Below are positions 35,908 through 53,620 of a stretch of 64,000 nucleotides of DNA, one piece after another. The first letter of the stretch is position 1, and each line of letters opens with the position of its first letter. Made by a program: the position numbers and the translations under genes. The notes beneath the pieces were generated by a model that saw only the letters and a program-made list of their open reading frames with translations, was not told the DNA's origin and did no database searches. The stretch spans positions 21,904,356 through 21,968,355 of the forward strand of contig OX463780.1 of NCBI GenBank assembly GCA_949825025.1, in the 5' to 3' direction. This DNA comes from Siphlonurus alternatus. Taxonomy: Eukaryota > Arthropoda > Insecta > Ephemeroptera > Siphlonuridae.

Positions 35908-38593
35908 ACCATGAAATTTCGGATCTAGATCGATGGATTCTGGACCGTCATATAAAATGCAACAAAAATATTTTTTAGCTTCATATAGTTTTATTTCAAT
36001 TTTAAGATATTGTAGAAGTGAAATATTATTTGTTAATTAATTAATTAAAGTAGTTATTATGCCTTGACGTATACATAAAAATCAACATATTAATTAATTG
36101 CTGAAGCGTGGCGACACGAAACATGAAATATTTATGTAATGTTTTTATAATAAAATTGTACAATCGGGGAAGCAAAAATACATATAAAATAACATATCGT
36201 GCGCATTCTTTAATAATTCTGTTATTTACTGATGTATTTCGTTCATATAACAAACTAAGGAAACAAAATTGATCAATGCATTTTATAATGTTATTGAGGC
36301 GTGAATCCAGGGGGTAAGGAGCGGCTCCCCATCCTTAAATTTTTAATCAAACTTGAGCACAATTAATTTTATTTTTTAACATTGACCTTTCTTATTATTA
36401 TTATTATTATTATTAAATTCATGCTTGTTGTCATGGACACTTTAGAGAGGAGTAATGACTTTTGTTTTCTCTCGTTGAGGTAATTGTCACAAGATTGTGG
36501 ATGAATCATTTCAACTTTATTGAAGTGAGCAATTAATACATTTTCTTGGTATTTACTCATGCACGTAATTTTGTCACTGGAAATTGGAAAGTTTGGAACG
36601 TTGAGAGTTGCTCTCTTGAAGTAATATTTTTTGAAAACTATAAATTAAATGAGAATATTATTAACCATAAAGAGTATGATATTATTGTAAAATTTAACTG
36701 GAAAATTGATGATAAAAAATAAGTTTCTACCAGACATTATCCTATTTTGTTAGTCTTAATAAAAAAAATTGCATGGTGTAATTTAAGATTAACTATATTA
36801 TATTGGTTTTTATATCTTTGTAAAGTACGGATTTATTCTTACGTCATAGCATAACATTATTTCTGAAACTCTCTGCTGTTTTGATAAAGTTGCGGCAACG
36901 CTGGCACTAGACTCAACAAAAAAAGTTTCGATTCTTATTTGCGAGAGAGCGCAAAGCGAGTCTTCCAGTGGGGAAAAAAACTATATATATATATACATAC
37001 GCATTACATGTGGAAATATCACAGCCCCCAGCTGTTAGCAAAAAATTCTGCTAAACCTTTTTTATGTGCATATGACATGCATATTATCAAAATAATTCAC
37101 TTTTGGAGGCTACGTTATTATAAATAAGAAAAAAATGTCATAAATTTCCCTCAGGGGTTGCTTTTTTTTTTAAACAAAATATCATAGAGCCATAGAGTTT
37201 ACAGAAAAAAAATCCTGTCTCAAATTAAAAATTTAACTATATATTATTATACTACGTCATTATTAAACATACAATACAATTAATTATATAATGTAATAAT
37301 AAATTTCAAATGAACAGTATTCACGTATATTTATTTTTTCATTCTCAGTTGATTAACAAAAAATATGAATAATTAATGTACTTCACTCACGGAGTGACGT
37401 ACTTCGACAGCGTGCCGCAGTACAGGCTCCGTATATGTACGTACTATTTGAGACAGCATGAACTTTACCTTTGCTCAACCTTGTCCTTTGTCCTGCAGTC
37501 TATAGGCAGGGTAAGCTTCTTTTTTTAGGGGGATGGGGAATTCTTACCCTCTTTCAAATTTTAACTTTTGATTCTTAGAGCTGTAAATTCAAGAGTACGT
37601 TCGTGCTGTTTTGGAGTGTACAGGCACTGTACAAAAAATGGGAATTATTGCACCACATGCAGCTTTATATATTAGGTAAAAGATTTTTTTTAGCATTGTA
37701 TTACATATGTTTCTAAAAAAAAAAAAGGAGTATTCATTTTGCTCGTAGTAGTAAGTTATCAATATTCGGTAATTATTAAATGTTTACAAGTATTATTACT
37801 ATTTTTACAGTACCTTAAAAACATAACATTTCTTGCATACCTACAACCTATACTATTTTTAACATTTATTAATAACATATATTATAAAATTATATATTTT
37901 TAGATGTAATAGTAATAGTTAATGTAATTGTATAAAAAAATGTTATGTTTTCAATTTATATATTTCTCCTGGGAATTGCTAGAGAACATTACCATATATT
38001 GTAAAATACCTGACATATATACATGCAATATTCAGTTTTAAAAAAATGGCTGTAGCTTTTTCTCGTTGCTGTTCACTATTGTATGGAACGTTATAATATG
38101 TCAAAAAAATTTATGGCATATTTAAAACAAAAAAATATTCAAATTATTCAAGAAGAGAAGACTTTTTCAAATTTTAGTAAAATGCTCATCAAACTCATGC
38201 ATATTGATTTTAAAATTTATTATTTTTCAATTCAACCTAGTTATGAAAAAAGCATTGTCACTGTTTTATGATCTGAAATATGTAATAGTCAAATTAATTT
38301 GTTATTACTGTAAAAAAGTAGGAGGAAGTGTGATTTCAGTGTTTTGAAACGTTTTTGTGTATATTATCAGAATACTGAATAAACAGGAAGTAAATAACCT
38401 TATAATACAAATTTATACGCACTAGAATTAGCAACTAATTTTACTGTCCCTACCCGAGGTGATTTCTTTAATTAAATGGTCACCAATAAAAGCCACACCA
38501 CTTCTAAATTTTAAAATTTAAATGCAACCCGCACGACAAAAATGTTCAACAATTTGCCTACATGCAAGGGGCTTTTTTTTTTCTTAGACTTAA
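35908..38593. other. AT-rich gene-free stretch
   Basis: Includes a short (ATT)n run near 36392-36415 and homopolymers. No exon supported. Confidence 0.45.
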
Positions 38594-38673
38594 CGAGCGC
38601 GATTCACGAAGCAGTTAGCCAGATTTCTAACCACGTTTAGCTTAACCACGTTTAGCTTAACCACGTTTAGCTT
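38594..38673. mobile_element. Truncated MITE of the AACCACGTTTA family, copy 2 of 3, with internal expansion
   Basis: The left end GCGCGATTCACGAAGCAGTT matches the copy at 42379. The right half is missing. The internal unit TAACCACGTTTAGCT is present three times in tandem here. Confidence 0.8.
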
Positions 38674-40514
38674 AAATCCAAAATTGTATTATAATATTCA
38701 AATATTGTAATAGTTTTTTTTTAATAAATCCTGTTAGAATTGAATTGAAAAATATAAAATGTTGAATTATTTTAAAATAAAGTATAATAAATAGTACATA
38801 AAGTTTGTATTTTTTTCATCTACTTGATTATACATGCGTTGGAATTCTTCAACAATAAGCACACAAAGAAAATTTAAGACTTCTCCAAGCGACGATGAAG
38901 AAACTTTTCATTGCAAAACTTTTAACTTCCCGTCAAGAAAACACAAGAAAGATTTTATAATTATTTATAGTTGCATTAAAATAAAAAGCTTTTAGGAATT
39001 GAATCAGAATAAGCAAATGAAGCTTGAGAGTGGAGTAAAGAACTAATGAGTCTTTTACTCCTTACTAAAAGAAAAATGAACTATCAAGTTCGTTTGTCTG
39101 TCTCGGTATAAAAATATCCATTCTTCATATTTTGTATAATTGGCTACGCTTTGCGAAGTTTTTATTCTTATAATACAGTCCTAATTATAAAATATTTCAG
39201 CCAAAAGTAGCCGGAATAAAGGAATAAATCAAGAAATTGAGAAATATTCATTATGATATACTTTTTACAGGTTGGAAATTGCGATGAATAAAACCTTACA
39301 ATTTATTTCAGCTACTTCCGGTAGAGATTTTTTGCTGTTGAAACTATATAAGTACGCTATTATTTAACATTTAAATAAAATGGAAAATTGTGAAAGCCAT
39401 ATCAAACAGGCTGTTAGCTATATTACATATTCAATAATTGTAATAAGTATCACCTTCTTTTTTTTTTTTTTTTTTTTTTTTAGTTCCTTGTTTTGAATAA
39501 GACATTAGTTTTTATTTATTTAAATTTAAACACATATAATATATATAATAAAAATAAATAAAAGCTAATAAAATTAACTTCTACATGATCATTAAGAAAA
39601 TTCATTGAAACTTAAATCTTCCACTTCAATAACAATTTTCTTTGAATAATCCTCTTTTTTTAAAAAAAATGAAGTTTTAAAAAAAATATCTTAAATTAGA
39701 CAACACGTATTTTCTCTGATTTGTTTTTGTATTGTTTTCCCTCTCACGTTCAAGAAGTATATACTTTCAAAGGATAACAAGCCTAGAACTCATCCAGTGC
39801 TAGCCATTTGCTTAAATTATATATTGTGAAGGCTTTGCCATGCGCACTCTACAATTCTTTTCACTCCACTTGAAATATCTCGACTGCGTTAAAAAAAAAA
39901 AAAAAAAACCTTCATAACAAGCTACATACATAGCCATTGTTAAACAGGCAGTGAGCTGTGTTGAAAATTTTACAGTGAAATGTATCAAAATTAATGTAAA
40001 ACAACAACATGTATTATTATAATAATATGCTTTATTTGACATTCAGATCAGATATGAGAGATATTATGTTGTAAAAAAATATATTTTTTATAAGCACATT
40101 TTGTAAATAAGAAAATAAGTATTAGATTTTTTTAATTAGCTTTAATTTTAATTAAATTTAATATGATAATGTCTACACTCAATCCTCTTGCATCAGGATT
40201 AATATTATGTCGTTTATTTAATATTATTTGTAAATGACTGACTATTAGATTAAAAACACTATAACATTATAATTAAGCACCCAATTTTGATTTGGTCAAA
40301 ATTTAAGTGCAATAAATACCATGAGATTTTGATCTGTTTTATATATTTATTTTTTATGAAAACCTATATTGGTGTATAGGGCACAATTTTATATTCTGAG
40401 GTGATACTTTAGGTACGATTTATGATTCATCGTTTTACCTATACCCCCCCCCCCCCCCGCCCACATATACTTGCAAATTGCTTGTTTACGAGTGTAAAAC
40501 ACGTCTTAATTGTG
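38674..40514. other. AT-rich gene-free stretch
   Basis: T23 tract near 39458-39480, A-run near 39891-39907, C14 tract near 40445-40458. No gene recognised. Confidence 0.45.
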
Positions 40515-40735
40515 CTTTCCTTCCGAATTGGAAAGCACCACGTCCCTACGTGACCGTGAGTTGCACGCTCGGGTTCAGTGAGTACCGAGCGACGTTCAGC
40601 TTGAGCTACCTCGCTACTTTGCTGCTGCCTGCTACCGCCTGCCACTACTGCCTTGCGATCAATAGGCTAGAGCTAGCCTGCGAACGTGTGTCAACGTGCC
40701 TTCACCTCACGTGGTCCACATTCCTCCATGTTATA
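40515..40735. other. GC-rich island, possible promoter or exon
   Basis: A 220-bp island in an AT-rich setting. GGTTCAGTGAGTACC near 40575 contains both an initiator-like TTCAGT and a donor-like GTGAGT on the plus strand. On the minus strand TTCGCAG and GAGGTAGCT are weak acceptor and donor candidates. Strand and function are unresolved. Confidence 0.3.
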
Positions 40736-42134
40736 ATAAGTAATTAACAAACAAAGACGTGGCTAATCCTCAACAAAGGCCTTGCTTCCAAATGAAATCC
40801 CCCGTCACTCAAATGTTAGCTGGATTAATTTTACAAGCTTAAACGTACCTGATTAAATTAATTTTTTATTTCATTAATATTTTAATAAATTAGATATCTT
40901 TTAAAAATGTTCCATGGCTTAATTTGATGATTAATATTTTATGTAAAGAGAATGTTAAACTGTGTCTGAGAAGTACTGCATGTTCTACATGATGTGTCAT
41001 GATAAATCTTTTTTCAGGTATGATTTGGCAGTATCTGTTTATTATTTATTTTAGACCGAAAATGCCATTTTATTAAACATTGTTGCAGCAAACAAATAAA
41101 TAAACTTTTTGCTATTTTATGTCAAATTATTTATTTGATCTAATTCCATTTATAAGTTAATGGAACATACAGCTTATTTGTTGTATCATGTTTAGGTATC
41201 GCACGTCATTTGGAAATAACAAACATTTCTACACCATAAAAACGCGATTATTGAGGAACAATTTTAATGTTTTTGAACTTCGAAATATTGACGATCCACA
41301 GTAGACAAGTTATGTTATTCACAGTCTTTTTTTTATTATTTAACAATTGTATACTCAATATAACCAATTTTAAGCAGGCCAAAATGTAGCAAAATAATTT
41401 TTTTATTCGAAACACAGTCCATGTATCTAGTAAAATTTAGTGAATTGATAACTTTACCTATTTTTAATTTAATTTTTCACTTTTTTCATGATAAAAGAAG
41501 ATGACAATCATTGCACACAATCAATTAATTATAACAATGCTATGTTTGATTTTAGGAGTATACCTCACAATTAAGGATTTCATCGCAAATGTCGAATTAT
41601 TGAAAATAAAATTGACACGATGAGATTGATTTTATTTTTTATTTTCTAATTGATAATCCAGACACCAATTTATAAATTGTTGATTTTGCTTAAAATCAAT
41701 GTCAAATAATGATTAGATTGCAAAAATAAAAAACGACTTTGTTTACCCGAACACTTTCACATAAATACAATGTTCATGCGAACGCAAACACTCTGGTCAC
41801 AGTCTAGAAGATAAAATAATATTATGTGGGAAGAAGACGAAGCCGAGGGATTGCGTGCGGGAGCCTCAAAATCCTGACGCAAATCCAGCCATCATCACAT
41901 CTCACTCTGTTTCCACGATTCGCTTCCCTTCTCTCTCTCTTCCTATCTCTCTCTCCCTCTGCTCATCTCCTCCCAGGAGAGAGGATCTATTTCTCTCCTA
42001 TGCTAAAAAACAGTAATCTTTACCCAAAGTAAGCCTAAGCTCGTTAGTATTCGTCTCTTTTTTTCCATTTTTGTGTTCTGTAACTAATTTTCTTTCTTTT
42101 TTTATGACATTTTGGGACTTTGCGCCAAGGATTA
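40736..42134. other. AT-rich stretch with a CT-rich patch
   Basis: From 41825 to 42000 the sequence is GC-richer and pyrimidine-rich (CTCTCTCTTCC) without a supported exon. Confidence 0.4.
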
Positions 42135-42261
42135 TGTACAGTCGTCGCCTTGGAAAATTTCCCTTTCCGGCCTTGTTAATCACCATTACCCGTAAGAATA
42201 ACACAGGGCATGGTTATTAACAGGGCTGCAAATAGAAATTTTCCAAAGCGACAGATGTACA
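42135..42261. mobile_element. TA-flanked MITE, copy 2 of 3
   Basis: Left end TGTACAGTCGTCGCCTTGGA; the reverse complement of the right end reads TGTACATCTGTCGCTTTGGA. TA dinucleotides at 42137 and 42258 fit a Tc1/mariner-type duplication. The interior has GTAAGAATAACACAGGGCAT, as in the copy at 17073. Confidence 0.85.
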
Positions 42262-42378
42262 TTGGCAGTACTCAGTTTTTTTAAAAATTTACAATAACAT
42301 GATTTACATATCACTCATAACTGATATATTTTGAGTTATAAATGTAATTAAAATTCAACATTATTACATTTATTTATT

Positions 42379-42528
42379 GGGCGCGTGATTCACGAAGCAG
42401 TTATCCAGGTTTCTAACCACGTTTAGCTTAACCACGTTTAACTATACCTGTTTTACGTGTTAAACCACTTACTTAGTTAAGCTAAACGTGGTTAAGAAAC
42501 CTGGTTAACTGCTTCGTGAATCGCGCCA
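42379..42528. mobile_element. Palindromic MITE of the AACCACGTTTA family, copy 3 of 3 (best preserved)
   Basis: The left arm starts GGGCGCGTGATTCACGAAGC; the reverse complement of the right arm is GGCGCGATTCACGAAGCAGT. Both arms continue through AGGTTTCTAACCACGTTTAG-like sequence. The element has no coding capacity. Confidence 0.9.
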
Positions 42529-43834
42529 TATTGAATCCAATACAGTATAGTATTTCCATAAGTTTGGATACATTATGTAGTACAACTCCAGCCTATTATA
42601 ACATAAAACAATTTTCAACAGATAGGGTTTAAATAAACACACAATTAATTATAATCATTACGCATATATACAGTATATTACACATGAATTGTTATACGTA
42701 TATGTTTATTAGCGCATTGGATATCGTATTAAATTATTCTGTTATTGTTATTATTCAATATCTCTTTTGCTATAAAAAAAAAATCTCATGATATTACAGT
42801 TTTCAATTGCTTATAATTTAGATGAATATATCCAAGTTAAATAGAATAGTTTTTTCTATACTAATAATATGATAAATATTTTTTATGAATATGAACTTAA
42901 ATGTTACACACCTTTCTCGTTAAATTTTTTGATTGCATATCAAATTAAATATGAAAATCATAGGTTCTATGTATTGTTTCAAAATTAATAAATGATTTTT
43001 TTTTTATAAGTTATTATTTATATAGAAGGTTAACTGTAATTTGTTAACGTTATGAGTAGAAGAAATCACAAATTCAGTCATTTGTGTCATGTCATTTACA
43101 TTTTACTCAATGCAAACAACAAGACAGTTTATACAATTTATTATTTATTTAATGAGAAACATTTATTGGTACTACAAGTCCCGAAAGCAAGAAGATCTTG
43201 ATTTTGTAGATTTTGTTGATCTACAAAATGTCTGCATGGTCACACATAATTATTATATCATCATATTTTGTTCACAAGAATCATAAAAGTCCGACTGCAG
43301 TCCTTTAGCCGCTCGATCGGTTTGTTGTAGTCCGCCTATATTACATAAGGAGCATAGCAAGATTTTATTGTTTTCTGAATCACATATCGAAAAATCCTAT
43401 TTCCTAACCACACATTTACAGCACATTTTGTTTTAAACAAATCCCACGCTCAATTTTCAACGTCTTTTACAACTTACGCTATCCTTTTCCATCCCGTTTT
43501 AAACATATAGACTTGTATAGAAGTTATCTCACAAGTATTTCTATTCAAATTTTGATCTAAAAAAGAAAGAACATCATAGAAGGAAAGCTTGGCTTCTTTC
43601 CCCTCCTGGGGAACACGTGTGTGCAATTTTACTCTCCTCCCTATCTTTTCCAACAAAGTGTCGTCCTTCTACTTTATTTTATGTTGTTTAATTTCCAGCA
43701 TCCCCCACACAATGTCCCTGCTTGCTATTTTTCCTTCAAGCTATACTAAAACTAAAAGTAGTTTTGCTTTCATAAATGTTTAAAAAAACATTGTCACTGT
43801 AAACGTTTTTTTAGAGTCACTTCAAGAGCAGACC
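42529..43834. other. AT-rich gene-free stretch
   Basis: No exon or repeat family recognised. Confidence 0.4.
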
Positions 43835-44020
43835 ACTTGAGGCAACGCGCCACTCGAGAGCTCTTCCGGACTAACAAAGCGTCGTTAATTATCTTTTTGT
43901 ACCCTGATGAGCCCTCGGAGAGACTTCGTTCTTTTCTCACCCTCCTCTCAAACTTTTCACACGATTTCCTAACAGCACTTCATTTACACCGCAATGCACT
44001 CTTTTATGTAATATTTTATA

Positions 44021-44112
<92 letters not shown>
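43835..44112. other. GC-richer patch followed by a (CT)n microsatellite
   Basis: 43835-43990 is less AT-rich (CGCGCCACTCGAGAGCTC) and leads into a CT tract at 44024-44112 with a few interruptions. It repeats the island-plus-CT arrangement seen at 21 and 53 kb. Confidence 0.6.
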
Positions 44113-44540
44113 GTCTATTACTCTTTTTTATCTCATTCATTCAATGCACGCGCGTTTGGTGTTCTTTACAAATTAAAGTGCTTTACTTCTATTGTGTTTA
44201 TGCGTTTACAAAAGACTACAATTGAGAATGACTTGTGTGTAGAAATAAAAACTGACAAAACTCTTGGTGTACTGTCTATTCAGCGTTGAATAAAAAAGTC
44301 TGCAAAATGTCAACTCTTTTTTTTCTTTTTTTTTTGAAAAGGTTCTCAAATTAATGTTCTAAAAATTCTAAAGAACTGCAGATTTCCTAAAACCACTACA
44401 AACAGTCACCTTGATGGAGTCCATGAAGGAAAGGAGTTACGCGTCTCCACATCGTCTTTCAATTTGTTGATGTTGACTGATACTTTTTGTAAGTACTATA
44501 CATAGTATGTATTTAGAACCCATGATAGTTTTGATATATT

Positions 44541-44542
<2 letters not shown>

Positions 44543-44604
<62 letters not shown>
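44543..44604. repeat. (CT)n microsatellite
   Basis: About 31 CT units. Confidence 0.98.
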
Positions 44605-49985
<5,381 letters not shown>

Positions 49986-50998
49986 CGTATATGTGTATAT
50001 AATATGTGTTTGTGTTGCACGATAAATCTTTACTACTTTTTTTTTTCTTTTTTACTGCCTGTGAGAGATCCTCCCTCCTATATACAGTTGCTACTTGTAT
50101 GATGGCAATACACGTGTATATATATTATATAATGTTTGTGTATATAACTGTTGTCATAGAAGTGAATGATAAACCTTACGTATATCGAGAATGTGGATTT
50201 CAATATAATGCTTTGTGTACTATTCAGGAATATAGTCAAGTTGATAGACTTAAATGTATGCAAGTATTGTCACATGGCATGGATGCTGCATGCTCTAATT
50301 TGATTTGTTTATTGGATCCAATACGCAAATGCCATTTTATGGATACATGATATAGAACATCTCCAACAAGGAAACCATGATGTAAAAATCATGAAGGAAA
50401 CATATACACTGCAAAAAACATTCTGTTCGCTCTACACCTGATGTGCCATGTGGGAAGTTAATAAATTTTCTTAACACTTGATCGGTACATTCCACAAAAA
50501 AACTATACCTGAATGTATTCACTTATTTAAAAAAAATGTGGAGAAATAAGTATATATAGTGACTGAACCAAAAATTAAAATTTACTTTGAAAATGCATGC
50601 AAATTATAATATTATAAATTAATAAAATATCTTACAGAGATTTTCATTTCATTTCGTTTATTTTAAAGTGTTCTTTTTCATCAAGCAATGAGCAAAATTA
50701 AACTATCATTGCATGAAGGAGTCGAATTTACCAAGTAATATAATATGGCAATCATACGTAGGAATGTGTTACGTGCTTCAGTAAAACTCTAGCGTAAACT
50801 GATTGAACTACTATATAGTAATTCTGTATAGAAATTTAAATTAGTTATACTTTATTATACTTATTGTTCATTTAAATATTGCATCTTCTAAATAAAAGGG
50901 AGTATTGACAAAAAAACTTAGCTACAAATTTTTGGCCAGTTTTAAAGTTCAAAGTGCTGATATCAAATATATATATATAAAATATATTTATGGGTTAA

Positions 50999-51003
<5 letters not shown>

Positions 51004-51038
<35 letters not shown>
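51004..51038. repeat. Poly-A tract
   Basis: 35 consecutive A residues. It could be a retroposon tail, but no element body was recognised upstream. Confidence 0.9.
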
Positions 51039-51039
<1 letters not shown>

Positions 51040-51594
51040 ATGTTAAACGTTAAATTTTGGATACCTTTAGTCATATCATACTTGTGTTTAAAGAACGCTT
51101 TATATTATATACTAGATAATACAATGTTTATTATACAAATTTACTTTCAGTTTGGAACACAACAAAATGTTATGTTTGCATTGTCCTCCCAATCGATTGA
51201 ATTTTCATTAGCTTACCATTACTGACACACAACGTGCCTTTATGGAGTCATTACGGCTAGATGTTGCTTGACTTCAAAACTTTCCACACGTAGACACTTT
51301 GTTGTACTAAAATTTTAGAAACCAGCTGAATCTTCGGTTTCCACGTATTATAGAGGATATTTATATAAAAATAGCATTTTAACTATCTCACGAGTCGTAA
51401 AATGTGTAATTTGAAGAATAAATTTTAAAAATATCCACTTAATTTCAATTTTATCAGATTTACTAAAGAAAAGTATTGATGGTTCAAACTACTATCAGTA
51501 GTATCTTTATTAATTTTTCTTGCAGTTATATTCACTTCGGTTGGTGCTTCCAGATATTTTAATAACACCTTGGGTGACAAATGTTTCTAAAATG

Positions 51595-51643
51595 TGACGT
51601 CAAAAGCATCTTATCACGTGACGTCAAAAGGTTCATACGTCAT
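51595..51643 (+). promoter_or_regulatory. CRE cluster just upstream of gene B exon 1
   Basis: Two perfect TGACGTCA palindromes lie at 51595-51602 and 51619-51626, exactly 24 bp apart. The second overlaps an E-box (CACGTG). A half-matching TACGTCAT follows at 51636-51643. They sit 30-80 bp before the exon edge at 51674, consistent with a CREB/ATF-responsive proximal promoter. If so, the 51674 edge might be close to a start site rather than a splice acceptor. Confidence 0.5.
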
Positions 51644-51691
51644 AAGTTTTTCACGTTGCTCGTCGTGTTTCAGAGCGGCTGGTGCGGCGGG

Positions 51692-51773
51692 ATGCGAGGC
51701 GCGACGCCGTGGGTGGCGCCCGCGGGTCACGGCGCCACCGCCGCCGCTTTGCTTCTCCTACTCACAGTAAGAG
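51692..51773 (+). CDS. Gene B, exon 1: N-terminal hydrophobic segment of a 137-residue membrane protein
   Basis: The exon starts after GTGTTTCAG (edge at 51674) and uses the ATG at 51692 in context GGCGGGATGCG. It encodes 27 residues beginning MRGATPWVAPAGHGATAAAL, followed by a Leu run and TVR. It is an N-terminal signal sequence or signal anchor, with a possible cleavage near the following VCLC/QNQ region. The donor AGAG|GTAAGC leaves phase 1. The alternative donor CACA|GTAAGA would give a frame that stops before the end of exon 2, so the phase-1 donor is preferred. The exon is far more GC-rich than its surroundings. The frame is also open upstream to an ATG at 51581, so an unspliced longer N-terminus cannot be excluded. 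Gene B has no recognised family. Confidence 0.65.
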
Positions 51774-53364
51774 GTAAGCAAGCAAAAGCACAGCTGGAAG
51801 ATATAGTATGACGATTTGAAGGAGCACATGCCTCTTCGATCTTCTTCAATGCTTCAAGCTGTATATGTGTAGTTTATATTGAATGCATTCTATGTAGAAG
51901 CAAACAACTCGGTACGACGTAGGTACATAGGTTATCGCATTTAAAAGTAAGAAAAAAACAAATTCAAATCAAGTTCGACAGTGGAAAAAAAATGCGGGGG
52001 GGGGATATAACTTTTAGATTATGAGGTAAATGGTTATGACAGTAAAAATTTGTAGCAAAAATAGAGCAATGTGTTGTCCTATTTCGTTAATTATTTATTG
52101 CATTGGGTCATTGACATATATACACTATAATATACAGCTATTAAATAAGAAGTAATTAATTTACAAGAAAAAAACGCGGAGAACATTCTCAATCATCCTT
52201 AAGACAACAAATTTCAAGTTATTTGACAGAATTTTTTTCGTTGAGTAAATGTAAACATTAATTAAATATCACGATTGGCTTAACGTATGTTTCATCATTT
52301 CTGTAAAATAAATGTAAATAGATTACACATTTCAGTGCGTATATAGATAAAACGCCAATTGAAATTGATCGCGACAGATATCCGATCTGCCTGTCAAACA
52401 CAGCATAGTCAGTGAAGTGGATCTGACTGAAAAGCTGGTAAAGTGGAAATGTTCGTTTCCAATAGGAAATATGATTACATTCAATTAATTAAAAACTGAA
52501 ATATGGATAAAAGAACGTTATCGATCATATTGAGTGTATAATTGACAAATTGACAACAGATCTTCTCAGTAATAGAGTTCTGTTCAATGAAATTCAAGAT
52601 ACTTGTAAAAAAGCTGTAGCTTTCTTTTAACGGTAAAATGTTGAATAATGAACAAACTGAAAGAGAGGGAAAAACGCACAAATAATGTTAACATTGTAGT
52701 TTGATAGCTAGCTAGTATATATATTATATTTTTTGTCACTACTTGAAAAAGACACCCTGACATAAAATACAAGCTATGAAATAAAAGTTTTATTTATAAT
52801 TCTCATAGTCTTAACTCATTTGGGAATATATAATATAAATGTTATAAATAAATTAAATGATGAATACTATGAGTATAGCATAAAAAGTATCGATAAAGGT
52901 AAAACAGAAAATAAAGTAATTGAACAGTTAAAAACATTAAGTGTTTTTACTTGTTCGCCATTTATATATTATATAATTATACCCAGCTTTGTTTTTACTA
53001 ACTTACAATATTTGCTTATATTAAATAAATAAATTTAATTAAAGTGGAACAGAAACTAAGTTAAAAAGTAGACTTTTAAGCACACACATATATTCAAAGA
53101 ACTGTGATTCTCCTGCTTCGCCTACATCTAAAATCTAATATGAAATGTTTAAGGTATAAACAAATGTTTTTAGCCTCCAAGTTAAAACATATATTTACAT
53201 ATAAGAGGGAATTTTGAAAGTTCAAGGTCGCGGTGTAGTTTTCTAAACAAGAAGAAGGTAAGTCACATGTTTTATTAACATTGGTGTCCCACGGCTCTGT
53301 TGTTCCGGCTTGAGTGGTAAATATTTCACGCGGAGCTGAATGTACTCATGAGACTTACTTGCTT

Positions 53365-53365
<1 letters not shown>

Positions 53366-53426
<61 letters not shown>
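53366..53426. repeat. (CT)n microsatellite
   Basis: About 30 CT units. Confidence 0.98.
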
Positions 53427-53427
<1 letters not shown>

Positions 53428-53620
53428 AATCTCGCTTGGTACTACACGTACGCATGCCGGGTCATTCGCGCCCACAACGATCGATCTCATCTCCACCTCA
53501 CAACTTGTTGGTCAAAATAAGAGGGAGTTATACCGAGCTAGCAACCATGCAGCAGCAACCCTGGCACGCAGCAGCCTGCCAAACCAATATAAGCCTTGCC
53601 TGCCGAGCTATAAGATTCAT
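53427..53620. other. GC-richer patch next to the CT tract
   Basis: Contains CACGTACGCATGCCGGGTCA and CATGCAGCAGCAACCCTGGC. Several plus frames are open, but no donor and acceptor pair is convincing. It could be an alternative promoter or leader exon. Confidence 0.25.

Noticed and set aside
43837..44289. 150-codon Ser/Leu-rich frame across a CT tract (similar ones at 29324, 44437, 53243)
   Set aside because: Its length comes from the dinucleotide repeat, which has no stops; no domain outside it.
50006..50350. 114-codon plus frame after the TA tract
   Set aside because: It begins at a GTG, runs through a T homopolymer and has no recognisable domain.
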